Of a stretch of 23,034 nt of DNA, positions 16,333 to 22,768 are shown in pieces. A program made the position numbers and the translations under genes. Source of the stretch: Acidimicrobiia bacterium (GTDB lineage Bacteria > Actinomycetota > Acidimicrobiia > IMCC26256 > PALSA-555); contig JALHSW010000540.1 of assembly GCA_022865365.1 (NCBI GenBank), positions 1 through 23,034 on the forward strand, given 5' to 3'. How positions within the stretch are numbered: the stretch's first letter is position 1; the number at the start of each line of letters is the position of its first letter. Below the pieces are notes generated by a model. The model was not told the origin of the DNA. It ran no database searches and worked only from the letters and a program-made list of their open reading frames with translations.

Positions 16333-16843
16333 TCGGCGCGGCCCCGCGCACTCCGACCAGCGGCGGCGCGCCCTGCTCGTCGTCGTCATCGTCGTCGCCG
16401 TGGTCCTCTTCGATCAGCTCACGAAGACGTGGGCGGTGGCGAGCCTCGCCGACGGTCCGGTCTCGATCATCGGGACCGACGTCGAGCTTGCACTCAGCCG
16501 CAACACCGGCGGTGCGTTCAGCCTCTTTCAGGGGATGACGCCGGTGCTCGCTGTGCTGGCGATCGTGCTCGTGGTGTTCCTCGTGCGCGCGGCTCGCAGG
16601 ACGGAGCGCATCGTCGCGGTGTTGGCGCTGGCGCTCGTGCTGGGTGGCGCGATCGGCAACCTCGGCGACCGCGTCTTCCGCTCGCCCGGGTTCCTGCGCG
16701 GGGCCGTCGTCGACTTCGTTCGGGTCGGCACGTTCCCTACCTTCAACGTCGCGGACTCCGCCATCACGGTGGGAGCGATCTTGCTCGTCGGTTGGAGCCT
16801 CTTCGGTGGCGGCCGCGACCGGCCCGAGGCTGCCCCGTCGTGA
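16313..16843 (+). CDS. lspA: LspA, prolipoprotein signal peptidase (signal peptidase II)
   Basis: LspA is an integral-membrane aspartyl protease that cleaves signal peptides from diacylglyceryl-prolipoproteins. From GTG 16313 the protein has 176 residues and four hydrophobic segments: VVVIVVAVVLF (23-33), VLAVLAIVLVVFL (78-90), IVAVLALALVLGGAIG (100-115) and ITVGAILLVGWSLF (151-164). Family motifs are FDQLTK (33-38), SRNTGGAFSLF (62-72), GNLGDR with catalytic Asp119, and FNVADSAI with catalytic Asp148. The GTG lies inside the dksA-like gene (20-nt overlap), so the pair is probably coupled. It overlaps rluD as GTGA at 16840-16843. Neighbours ileS, dksA, lspA and rluD also cluster in Streptomyces. 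Confidence 0.95.
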   Translation: MPNDDADRRGPAHSDQRRRALLVVVIVVAVVLFDQLTKTWAVASLADGPVSIIGTDVELALSRNTGGAFSLFQGMTPVLAVLAIVLVVFLVRAARRTERIVAVLALALVLGGAIGNLGDRVFRSPGFLRGAVVDFVRVGTFPTFNVADSAITVGAILLVGWSLFGGGRDRPEAAPS

Positions 16844-17763
16844 GCGACCGGGAGCCGATCGTCGTGCCGGAGTCGCTCGCCGGCGAGCGACTCGACCGAG
16901 CGGTCTCCCTGCTCACCGGTTGGAGTCGCGCCGAGGTGCAGCACCTGGTCGCCGACGAGGCGGTGCTGGTAGGTGGCCAACCGGCGCCGAAGAGCCACCG
17001 TCTCGTCGTGGGCGAGATCATCGAGCTGCTCGGTGCGCCCAGCCCGCCGGAGCTTCCCGGCCCGGAACCCGTCCCGATCGACGTGCGCCACGTGGACGCC
17101 GCCGTCGTGGTCGTGGCCAAGCCGGCCGGGCTCGTCGTGCATCCGGGCCCCGGGCATGCGCACGGCACGCTCGTGCACGGGCTGCTGGACCGGTTCCCCG
17201 AGATCGCCACGGTCGGTGATCCCGCGCGCCCCGGCATCGTTCACCGTCTCGACCGGGACACGAGTGGGCTGATGGTGGTCGCGCGCTCCCCGGACGCGTA
17301 CACCGGGTTGGTCGGCGCCCTCGCGGCGCGCGAGGTGGACCGCCGGTATCTCGCGCTCGTGACCGGTGAGCTTGCGTCACCCCGGGGCGTCATCGACGCG
17401 CCGATCGGACGGTCGACCCGCCAGCGCACCCGCATGGCCGTGCGTGAGGCGGGCCGCCCGGCCCGCACCGGCTACGAGGTTCGTTCCGTGTGGCCCGGCG
17501 CGTCGGTCTCGCTGCTCGAGTGCCGGCTCGAGAGCGGTCGGACCCACCAGATCCGGGTGCACCTGGCGGCCATCGGGCATCCGGTGGTAGCCGACGGCGC
17601 CTACGGCGGTCGACGTCTCCCGGATGGTCCGGACCGTCCGTTCCTGCACGCGTACGCCCTCGGCTTCACCCATCCGGTGGACGGGCACCCGCTGGTCTTC
17701 GAGGATCCGCTGCCGGGCGACCTCGCGGCTGTCCTGGACGCGCTCGGCCCGCCGGGGGGCTGA
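16840..17763 (+). CDS. RluD-family 23S rRNA pseudouridine synthase
   Basis: The protein isomerises uridines in rRNA; RluA/RluD members act on 23S rRNA, but the exact target sites here cannot be told. The 307-residue protein has an N-terminal S4 RNA-binding domain (about 11-65, LAGERLDRAVSLLTGWSRAE) and a pseudouridine synthase domain. The catalytic motif is HRLDRDTSGL with Asp138. Other motifs are AKPAGLVVHPGPGH, ARTGYEVRSVWP and SGRTHQIRVHLAAIGHPV, with GDGAYGG-like ADGAYGG near the end. The GTG start overlaps the lspA stop by 4 nt. A strong hairpin spans its stop codon and probably ends this transcription unit. Confidence 0.92.
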   Translation: MSDREPIVVPESLAGERLDRAVSLLTGWSRAEVQHLVADEAVLVGGQPAPKSHRLVVGEIIELLGAPSPPELPGPEPVPIDVRHVDAAVVVVAKPAGLVVHPGPGHAHGTLVHGLLDRFPEIATVGDPARPGIVHRLDRDTSGLMVVARSPDAYTGLVGALAAREVDRRYLALVTGELASPRGVIDAPIGRSTRQRTRMAVREAGRPARTGYEVRSVWPGASVSLLECRLESGRTHQIRVHLAAIGHPVVADGAYGGRRLPDGPDRPFLHAYALGFTHPVDGHPLVFEDPLPGDLAAVLDALGPPGG

Positions 17764-17779
17764 CACCCCGCCGGCGGGC
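17747..17779 (+). terminator. GC-rich stem-loop across the rluD stop, probable terminator
   Basis: The arms 17747-17759 and 17767-17779 pair over nine base pairs, one G-G mismatch and three more base pairs, with a 7-nt loop containing the TGA stop. There is no clean T run after it, only a moderately T-rich stretch (17781-17800). Such hairpins are common terminator candidates in high-GC actinobacteria. Confidence 0.55.
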
Positions 17780-17826
17780 CGCTTGCGTGTCTGGGCTTCT
17801 TGGGGCACCGAAAGGACTCGGTACCA

Positions 17827-17888
17827 GAACACCGTAAGGGACGACACCCCAGCGCCAGCCGAGGCTTTCCCCAGGAACAGGTAAAGGT
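17827..17888 (+). promoter_or_regulatory. Pair of similar 13-mers upstream of the response regulator
   Basis: GAACACCGTAAGG (17827-17839) and GAACAGGTAAAGG (17875-17887) lie 48 bp apart in the 154-bp gap between rluD and the response regulator. They are more A-rich than the surroundings. OmpR-type regulators often bind direct repeats near their own promoters, so these could be operator sites; this is a guess. No TANNNT -10 element is clear in this gap. Confidence 0.25.
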
Positions 17889-17917
17889 TGCCCCCGGAGC
17901 GTGCCGACGCGAAGGAC

Positions 17918-18589
17918 ATGCGGGTACTCCTCGTGGAAGACGATCAGGCCATCGCGACCCCTCTCGTGCGGGGCCTCGAGCGGGAGGGCTTCCACGTACG
18001 CCATTGCGACCGTGGTGGCGACGCGCTCGCAGCGCTCGACGACGAGGCGAGTGATGTGGTGCTGCTCGACCTCGGGCTGCCGGACGTCGACGGGTTCGAC
18101 CTGTGTCGTGAGGTCCGGGCCCGGTCCGACGTACCGATCATCGTCGTGACGGCTCGCGGCGACGAAGTCGATCGCGTGGTGGGCCTCGAGCTCGGCGCCG
18201 ATGACTACGTCGTCAAGCCGTTCGGGCTGCGGGAGCTCGTTGCACGGATCCGGGCAGTCTCCCGGCGAGCGATGGTGCGGCCCGAGTCCGATGACGAGGC
18301 CGGGCGCCTGCACGTCGACCGTCGCACCCGTCGCGTCGTGGTCGACGGGGCCGAGGTATCGCTCACCCCGAAGGAGTTCGACCTCCTGGCGTTGCTGGCC
18401 GACGACCCGGGCGCGGTCTACGGTCGCCAGCAGATCCTCGATGAGGTATGGGACCCGCACTGGTACGGGCCGACGAAGACGCTCGACGTCCACATCGGGA
18501 GCCTGCGACGCAAGCTCGGCGATGCCCGATGGATCGAGACCGTCCGCGGTGTCGGGTACCGCCTGGGTGAGGACGGCGCACGGGTGTGA
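17918..18589 (+). CDS. OmpR/PhoB-family response regulator
   Basis: This is a DNA-binding transcription factor switched by phosphorylation. Residues 1-115 form the receiver domain: acidic pair Asp8-Asp9 in MRVLLVEDD, phospho-acceptor Asp51 in VVLLDLGLPDVDG, Thr78 in VVTARG and Lys100 in DDYVVKPFG. Residues about 130-223 form a winged-helix domain with SLTPKEFDLLALL, TKTLDVHIGSLRRKLG and IETVRGVGYRLG. Length 223 is typical. ATG 17918 matches the family start; a TTG at 17888 would add ten residues. The GAAGGA run ends only 1 nt before the ATG, too close for a usual ribosome site. The stop overlaps the sensor kinase GTG as GTGA. Its partner gene is interrupted, so the signalling state is uncertain. 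Target genes are unknown. Confidence 0.94.
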   Translation: MRVLLVEDDQAIATPLVRGLEREGFHVRHCDRGGDALAALDDEASDVVLLDLGLPDVDGFDLCREVRARSDVPIIVVTARGDEVDRVVGLELGADDYVVKPFGLRELVARIRAVSRRAMVRPESDDEAGRLHVDRRTRRVVVDGAEVSLTPKEFDLLALLADDPGAVYGRQQILDEVWDPHWYGPTKTLDVHIGSLRRKLGDARWIETVRGVGYRLGEDGARV

Positions 18590-20007
18590 GGCGTCGACTG
18601 CTGATCTCGTACCTGTCACTCCTGTTGTTCGTGCTGCTCGCGCTCGAGCTGCCCCTCGGTCTCTCCTTCGCCAACGCCGAGCATCGTCATCTCGCGAGCC
18701 AGGTGCAGACCGACGCCTATGCGCTCGCGTTGCGCGCCGGCGAGGCGATGGCCGACTCGACCCTTGCCGCCACCCCCACCGACGGGCTCGACCGTTTGGC
18801 GCGCTCCTTCCGCCATCAGACCGGGCTGCGAGCGGTGATCGTCGACGCGGGCAGCGTCGTGGTCGCCGCCGCCGGCGCGGGAGAGCCGCCGGTCGGCCAG
18901 GACCTCGGCGGGCGTCCCGAGATGGCCGCCGCGGCTCGCGGGCGACAGTCGTCGGGTGATCGCACCGCCGGCGACGGCGACGTGCTCAGCGTCACCGTGC
19001 CGGTGCTCTCGAATGACGCCTCCGTCGGCGCAGTCCGGGTCTCGGCGTCGCTCACGGTGGTGACCGAGCGCGCTCGCGAGCACTAGTTGATCCTCGGCGC
19101 ACGCGGGGGAGTCGTGGCGATGATCGTGCTCCTCGTGAGCGTGCTGCTCGCACGCTCGTTCACCCGACCGCTCGCCGAGCTCGGCGCGAGCGCAGCGCGA
19201 CTTGGCGACGGCGATCTCTCGGCTCGCGTGAGCGTGCCCGATGATCCACCCGAGCTCCACGGCCTCGCTCGGTCGTTCAACGCGACCGCGGCGCGTATCG
19301 AGACGCTCGTGCTCGCGCAGCAGGCATTCGTCGCCGACGCCTCGCATCAGCTCCGCACTCCGCTGACCGCCCTCAGTCTGCGACTCGAGAACCTCGAGGA
19401 GGAGAGTTCGGCGTTCCACGTCGAGGACCTCCAGGGCGCGCGCACCGAGGTTCGACGCCTGGCCCGACTCGTCGACGGCCTGCTCACCCTTGCTCGGGCC
19501 GAGGACGCGACGGCCCCGACCACCGACATCGACGTCGCGGCCGTACTCGCCGGACGGAGGGACGCATGGGAAGCAGCGGCGTCGGAGCGTGGCGTGGTGC
19601 TCGACGTCGCCCTCGAGGCGCCGGACGTCAGAAGCGTCCCCGGTCGGCTGGAGCAGATCCTCGACAACCTCCTCAGCAACGCACTCGACGTCGCACCGGC
19701 CGGGACGGCGGTCACGGTGACGGCGGGACGCGCCGGCGCCGCGGTTCGCCTCGAGATCTGCGACGCCGGACCGGGCATGATCCCCGAGCAGCGCGCTCGC
19801 GCGTTCGATCGGTTCTGGAGAGCCGAGCCGAGTCGCCGTGATCGGGGCGGGTTCGGACTCGGACTCGCGATCGTCGGGCGCCTGGTCGCCGCCGACGGCG
19901 GATCGGTGGAGTTGACCGACGCACCCCAGGGTGGGCTCTCGGTCGTGTTGCTCCTCCCCGGCGCTCGTGCCGGCGTGCCGCTCGATCCGGTGGTCGTCAG
20001 CGTCTGA
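18586..20007 (+). CDS. Membrane sensor histidine kinase, interrupted by an in-frame TAG
   Basis: This is the partner of the preceding response regulator. It reads in one frame from GTG 18586 to TGA 20007 (473 positions) except for TAG at codon 167. Layout: membrane helix 1 (about 4-25), an extracytoplasmic sensor region (26-160), helix 2 (about 168-189, VAMIVLLVSVLLA), a HAMP linker with RSFTRPLAELGASA, the HisKA box with phospho-His254 in ADASHQLRTPL, the N box LDNLLSNALDVA, and G boxes DAGPGMI and GGFGLGLAIVGRLV. The stop falls exactly between sensor and helix 2. The 3' piece alone has no ATG or GTG at its beginning except an internal GTG/ATG around 19111-19120. The end overlaps apbE on the other strand by 11 bp. 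The signal is unknown. Confidence 0.88.
19084..19086 (+). other. In-frame TAG (amber) codon inside the sensor kinase
   Basis: Context is CGC GAG CAC TAG TTG ATC CTC, at the border of the sensor region and the second membrane helix. Related kinases often have an aromatic residue, commonly Trp, here; TGG to TAG is a single G-to-A change. Kinase-like sequence continues without a frame shift on both sides. Confidence 0.88.
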
Positions 20008-20917
20008 ACGCGTCGACCCCGTCGAGGCCCAGGCTCGTGCCGTCGCCGCCGACCAGCAGGCCGGTGGCGCCGCCGCGCCGCAACGCTGCGTTCGCCGCGG
20101 CAACGTCGGGGGCGAGGAATGCCGCCTTCGCGAGAGCTTCTGCGTCACGCGCCCGTCCGGCGATGACCGTCGCCGCGAGCCAGGGAACGCGCGCCGGGGC
20201 GCCGGTCCGCGGATCGATGACGTGGTGGTACTCCGTGCGCCCTCGACGCCAGGTGCGTCGTCGACGGCTGGTCGTCGCCACACCGCCCTCGGCGAGCGCG
20301 AGCACAGGGCGGTCGTCAGCCTCCTCGACCTCGATGATCCAGGCGTCGTCGCGCGGGGGCGTGCCGATGACCCGCAGGTCGCCGCCCAGGTTCACGCATA
20401 CCCCGATGGCGCCGGCGGCGCCGAGCTCGTCGGCGACGACGTCGGCCGCGAACCCCTTGGCGAGGCCTCCGAGATCGAGCGTGACGCCGGGTGGCAACGT
20501 GACCGAGCCGACGATCGGGTCGAGCACGATGCCGGCACATCCGGGAGAGGGGCCGACGTCGGGTCGTTCGAGGGCGGGGCCGTCGGGCTCGACCGACCGG
20601 AAGTCGCGGTCGTAGCCCGACGCTGCCACCGACGCCGCGGTAGTCGGGTCGCATGCTCCGGCGGTGCGTTCCCACGACAGGACGGCGTGGCGCAGCAGCT
20701 CGAAGGTGATCCCGGCGACGACGACCGGTCGTCCGGCAGCGGCGTTGAGGCGGCTGAGCTCACTGTCAGGACGGAAGCGGCTCCAGCGCGCCTCCAGCTG
20801 CTCGAGGCGCTCGAGCGCCCACCGGCCCAGCTGATGAGCGACCTGCTCGTCCTCGGCGACGACGATCACGTGCACGTCGGTGCCCATTGCGCGTGCGGTC
20901 GACTCGTGCGTCGGCAC
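19997..20917 (-). CDS. apbE: ApbE-family FAD:protein FMN transferase
   Basis: ApbE moves FMN from FAD onto Thr or Ser of target flavoproteins such as NqrB/C or RnfG-type subunits, with Mg2+. The 306-residue protein starts at GTG 20917 just before the conserved RAMGTDVHV; ATG 20887 is the alternative. Motifs are RFRPDSELSRLN (48-59), CDPTTAASVAASGYDRDF (89-106), DLGGLAKGFAADVV (148-161), NLGGDLRVIG, the metal-site GGVATTS (211-217) and HHVIDPRTG (231-239). No signal peptide or lipobox is seen, unlike many secreted ApbE proteins, so it may act in the cytoplasm. No flavoprotein target is encoded in the window. The rrf2-like gene ends 7 bp upstream on the same strand, suggesting a two-gene operon. 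Confidence 0.93.
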   Translation of the reverse strand: MPTHESTARAMGTDVHVIVVAEDEQVAHQLGRWALERLEQLEARWSRFRPDSELSRLNAAAGRPVVVAGITFELLRHAVLSWERTAGACDPTTAASVAASGYDRDFRSVEPDGPALERPDVGPSPGCAGIVLDPIVGSVTLPPGVTLDLGGLAKGFAADVVADELGAAGAIGVCVNLGGDLRVIGTPPRDDAWIIEVEEADDRPVLALAEGGVATTSRRRRTWRRGRTEYHHVIDPRTGAPARVPWLAATVIAGRARDAEALAKAAFLAPDVAAANAALRRGGATGLLVGGDGTSLGLDGVDAFRR

Positions 20918-20924
20918 GGAAGGG

Positions 20925-21353
20925 TCAGCTCGGCGTGACCGCGGGGAGCGGATGACCGACCCGAGTTTGTTCGACGAGGTCGGCGAGGGTGACGCGTTCG
21001 AGGACGAGGCGCATCTCTTCGGACACGCCGAACCAGACCTCCTGGAGCGCGCAGTGGCCCTCGCAGTGGTCATGCTCACCGATGACGGTGACGAGCGGGC
21101 CTTCGACGGCCCCGAGGATCTGCGCGAGGGTGATCTCGGCCGCGGGTCTTGCGAGCACGTAGCCACCGCCCACCCCGCGCTTGGATCGCACGAGGCCCGC
21201 ACCCTTGACGGCGAGCAGGATCTGCTCGAGGTACGGCTGGGGGAGGGTGGTTCGTTCCGCGATCTCCTTGACCGACGTCGGTCGATCGGACTCGTGCAGC
21301 GCGAGCGAGAGGAGCGCCCGGGCCGCGTAGTCGCCGCGCGTGGACACCTTCAT
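20925..21353 (-). CDS. Rrf2-family transcriptional regulator
   Basis: Rrf2 proteins are small winged-helix dimers, many of which sense iron, NO or redox state through an Fe-S cluster (IscR, NsrR, RsrR). The 142-residue protein starts MKVSTRGDYAARALLSLA, the standard N-terminus; an in-frame GTG 14 codons upstream is ignored. The helix-turn-helix has SVKEIAERTTLPQPYLEQIL and the wing GVGGGYVLARP. Only two cysteines are in the cluster loop, Cys97 and Cys101 (HCEGHCALQEVW), instead of three; Asp8, a cluster ligand in Streptomyces NsrR, is present. Cluster binding is therefore uncertain. It precedes apbE by 7 bp and is divergent from the phosphodiesterase gene. Regulation of flavinylation or of itself is an inference from position. 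Confidence 0.92.
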   Translation of the reverse strand: MKVSTRGDYAARALLSLALHESDRPTSVKEIAERTTLPQPYLEQILLAVKGAGLVRSKRGVGGGYVLARPAAEITLAQILGAVEGPLVTVIGEHDHCEGHCALQEVWFGVSEEMRLVLERVTLADLVEQTRVGHPLPAVTPS

Positions 21354-21436
21354 GACGCCGCCATGGTCGCGCACGAACGGGACCCTCGGCGACACCGGGG
21401 CCGAGCCCGGGCGGCATCACCGTTCGGGTGGAGACA

Positions 21437-21497
21437 GGCAATCGTGAGGGAAGGCAATCGTGAGGGAAGCAATCGTGGGGGAAGCAATCGTGGGGAG
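21437..21497 (+). repeat. Degenerate tandem array, four units of 14-16 bp
   Basis: GGCAATCGTGAGGGAA occurs twice without change (21437-21452, 21453-21468), followed by GCAATCGTGGGGGAA (21469-21483) and GCAATCGTGGGGAG (21484-21497). The array lies in the divergent gap between the rrf2-like gene and the phosphodiesterase gene and ends 5 bp before a -10 element. The core TCGTGAGGGAA resembles TCGTGAAGGAA in the dnaE leader array. Confidence 0.88.
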
Positions 21498-21502
21498 GTC
21501 GA

Positions 21503-21508
21503 TAGCCT
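21503..21508 (+). promoter_or_regulatory. Candidate -10 element of a leaderless promoter for the phosphodiesterase gene
   Basis: TAGCCT fits TANNNT and is followed by 6 nt and the GTG at 21515. There is no separate leader or spaced Shine-Dalgarno, so a leaderless mRNA is likely. The tandem array upstream occupies the -35 and spacer positions. Confidence 0.5.
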
Positions 21509-21514
21509 GCGCTC

Positions 21515-22633
21515 GTGAGCGAGCCCGAGCCTGTCCTACCGGTCTATGACGGGCCCGGCCTCGCGTCGCTCGTTCCCGCCCTGCTCGGTGCGAGGGATGC
21601 GCCATGGCTCCCGGACCCGGTGGCCGGCGCGCGCAGCGTCGTCCTTCTCGTCGTCGACGGCCTCGGCTGGGACCAGATCACCGCACGCGGCGCGGGGCTC
21701 CCGGCGATCGCCGGGCTCCAGGGCTCTGCGATCACGTCGGTCGCTCCGTCGACGACTGCTGCGGCGCTCACGTCGATCACGACCGGTGTAGCGCCGTCGC
21801 AGCACGGGCTGATCGGTTACCGGGTCCGCGTCGACGGCACCGTGCTCAACGCGCTGTCGTGGCGCACCGACGGTCGCACTGCACCGGATCCGCGCTCCGT
21901 GCAGCGGGTCGCGCCGTTTCGCGGGCGGGATGTTCCTGTGGTGACGAAGCAGGAGTTCCGCAACACGGGCTTCACGGAGGCCCACCTGCGTGGAGCGCGC
22001 TTCGTTGGATGGCGTGCAGTCTCGTCGCTGGTGGAGCGGTGTCGTCGCCTCGTGGCCGCCGGCGAGCCGTTCGTGTACGCGTACTACCCGGGTGTCGACG
22101 AGGTCGCGCACGCCTATGGCCTCGAGGATGGCTTCTTCGACGCCGAGGTGGCGTTCGCCGACCGCCTCGTCGGCGATCTGGTGTCGGCGCTGCCGGACCA
22201 CGCGACCGTGCTCGTGACCGCCGACCACGGGCAGGTCGATCTCGGTCCGGAGTCCTGGCTCGGTCTCGGCGCGATCGGGGAGCTCGTCGACGCGGCTTCG
22301 GGCGACGGTCGGTTCCGGTACCTGCACGCGCGGCGCGGCGCGGCCGACGAGCTGGTGGCCGGTGCCCGCGAGCTGCACGGCGCGCACGCGTGGGTGCGAT
22401 CGCGCGACGAGCTCCTGGAGGATGGGTGGCTCGGGCCCGAGCCCCCGGTGGTGGTAAGACGACGCCTGGGCGACGTCGTCCTCGCCGCCCGCGAACCGGT
22501 GGCCTTCATCGACCCCGCGCTCCCCGGTGAGGCGAACCTGCGATCGGGCCACGGCTCACTGACCGAGGCGGAGATGCGGGTTCCGCTCCTCGGGGCACGC
22601 GGCACCGCAGGGACCGCCCGCGCGACGCGCTAA
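21515..22633 (+). CDS. Alkaline-phosphatase-superfamily phosphodiesterase/nucleotide pyrophosphatase
   Basis: Members hydrolyse phosphodiester or pyrophosphate bonds with two metal ions; the substrate here is unknown. The 372-residue protein shows the superfamily order: VLLVVDGLGWD (metal Asp48), VAPSTTAAALTSITTG (nucleophile Thr80 or 81), YPGVDEVAHAYG (Asp195 and His199), VTADHGQVDL (Asp237, His238) and SGHGSLTEAEMRVPLL (His346). It has no signal peptide or membrane segment, so it is probably cytoplasmic. The GTG at 21515 is supported by the -10 spacing. It ends in TAA. It is divergent from the rrf2-like gene and lies 135 bp before dnaE. PglZ-like phage-defence proteins share this fold, but nothing nearby suggests a defence system. 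Confidence 0.88.
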   Translation: MSEPEPVLPVYDGPGLASLVPALLGARDAPWLPDPVAGARSVVLLVVDGLGWDQITARGAGLPAIAGLQGSAITSVAPSTTAAALTSITTGVAPSQHGLIGYRVRVDGTVLNALSWRTDGRTAPDPRSVQRVAPFRGRDVPVVTKQEFRNTGFTEAHLRGARFVGWRAVSSLVERCRRLVAAGEPFVYAYYPGVDEVAHAYGLEDGFFDAEVAFADRLVGDLVSALPDHATVLVTADHGQVDLGPESWLGLGAIGELVDAASGDGRFRYLHARRGAADELVAGARELHGAHAWVRSRDELLEDGWLGPEPPVVVRRRLGDVVLAAREPVAFIDPALPGEANLRSGHGSLTEAEMRVPLLGARGTAGTARATR

Positions 22634-22659
22634 GTTTCGGGGAACTACACCGATGTCAT

Positions 22660-22681
22660 TTGTCCACAGGCCTGTGGAGAA
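22660..22681. promoter_or_regulatory. DnaA-box-like inverted pair forming a 16-bp palindrome, upstream of dnaE
   Basis: TTGTCCACA (22660-22668) equals the DnaA-box form common in high-GC actinobacteria. On the other strand 22673-22681 reads TTCTCCACA, one base off. Together they form the perfect palindrome TCCACAGGCCTGTGGA (22663-22678). It lies 91 bp before the dnaE start. DnaA binding is not shown; oriC function is unlikely because dnaA and dnaN are absent. Confidence 0.5.
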
Positions 22682-22682
22682 C

Positions 22683-22752
22683 GCCTCGTGAAGGAAGCCT
22701 CGTGAAGGAAGCCTCGTGAAGGAAGCCTCGTGAAGGAAGCCTCGTGAAGGAA
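22683..22752 (+). repeat. Five perfect 14-bp tandem repeats in the dnaE leader
   Basis: GCCTCGTGAAGGAA is repeated without change at 22683, 22697, 22711, 22725 and 22739. Each unit contains GTGA, where a GTG start overlaps a TGA stop, and AAGGAA, a Shine-Dalgarno-like run 5 nt before the next GTG. The last unit merges with GGGAG, which serves as the dnaE ribosome site. Confidence 0.95.
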
Positions 22753-22768
22753 GGGAGTGCGTGACGGC

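Noticed and set aside
609..19086. Stop-codon recoding in this organism (TAA and TAG read as sense)
   Set aside because: TAG ends yggS and divIVA and TAA ends the phosphodiesterase gene at the expected C-termini, so both work as stops.
21515..22633. PglZ-type phage defence component
   Set aside because: The protein has only the alkaline-phosphatase-fold domain, and no other BREX or Pgl genes are in the window.
22664..22677. Intrinsic terminator after the phosphodiesterase gene
   Set aside because: The palindrome has no loop bases and no T run follows; the DnaA-box reading fits better.
22660..22681. Replication origin
   Set aside because: Only one pair of DnaA-like boxes, no AT-rich unwinding region, and dnaA and dnaN are not nearby.
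22683..22752. CRISPR array or direct-repeat phage attachment site
   Set aside because: The units are contiguous without spacers and no cas or integrase gene is present; they lie in a gene leader.
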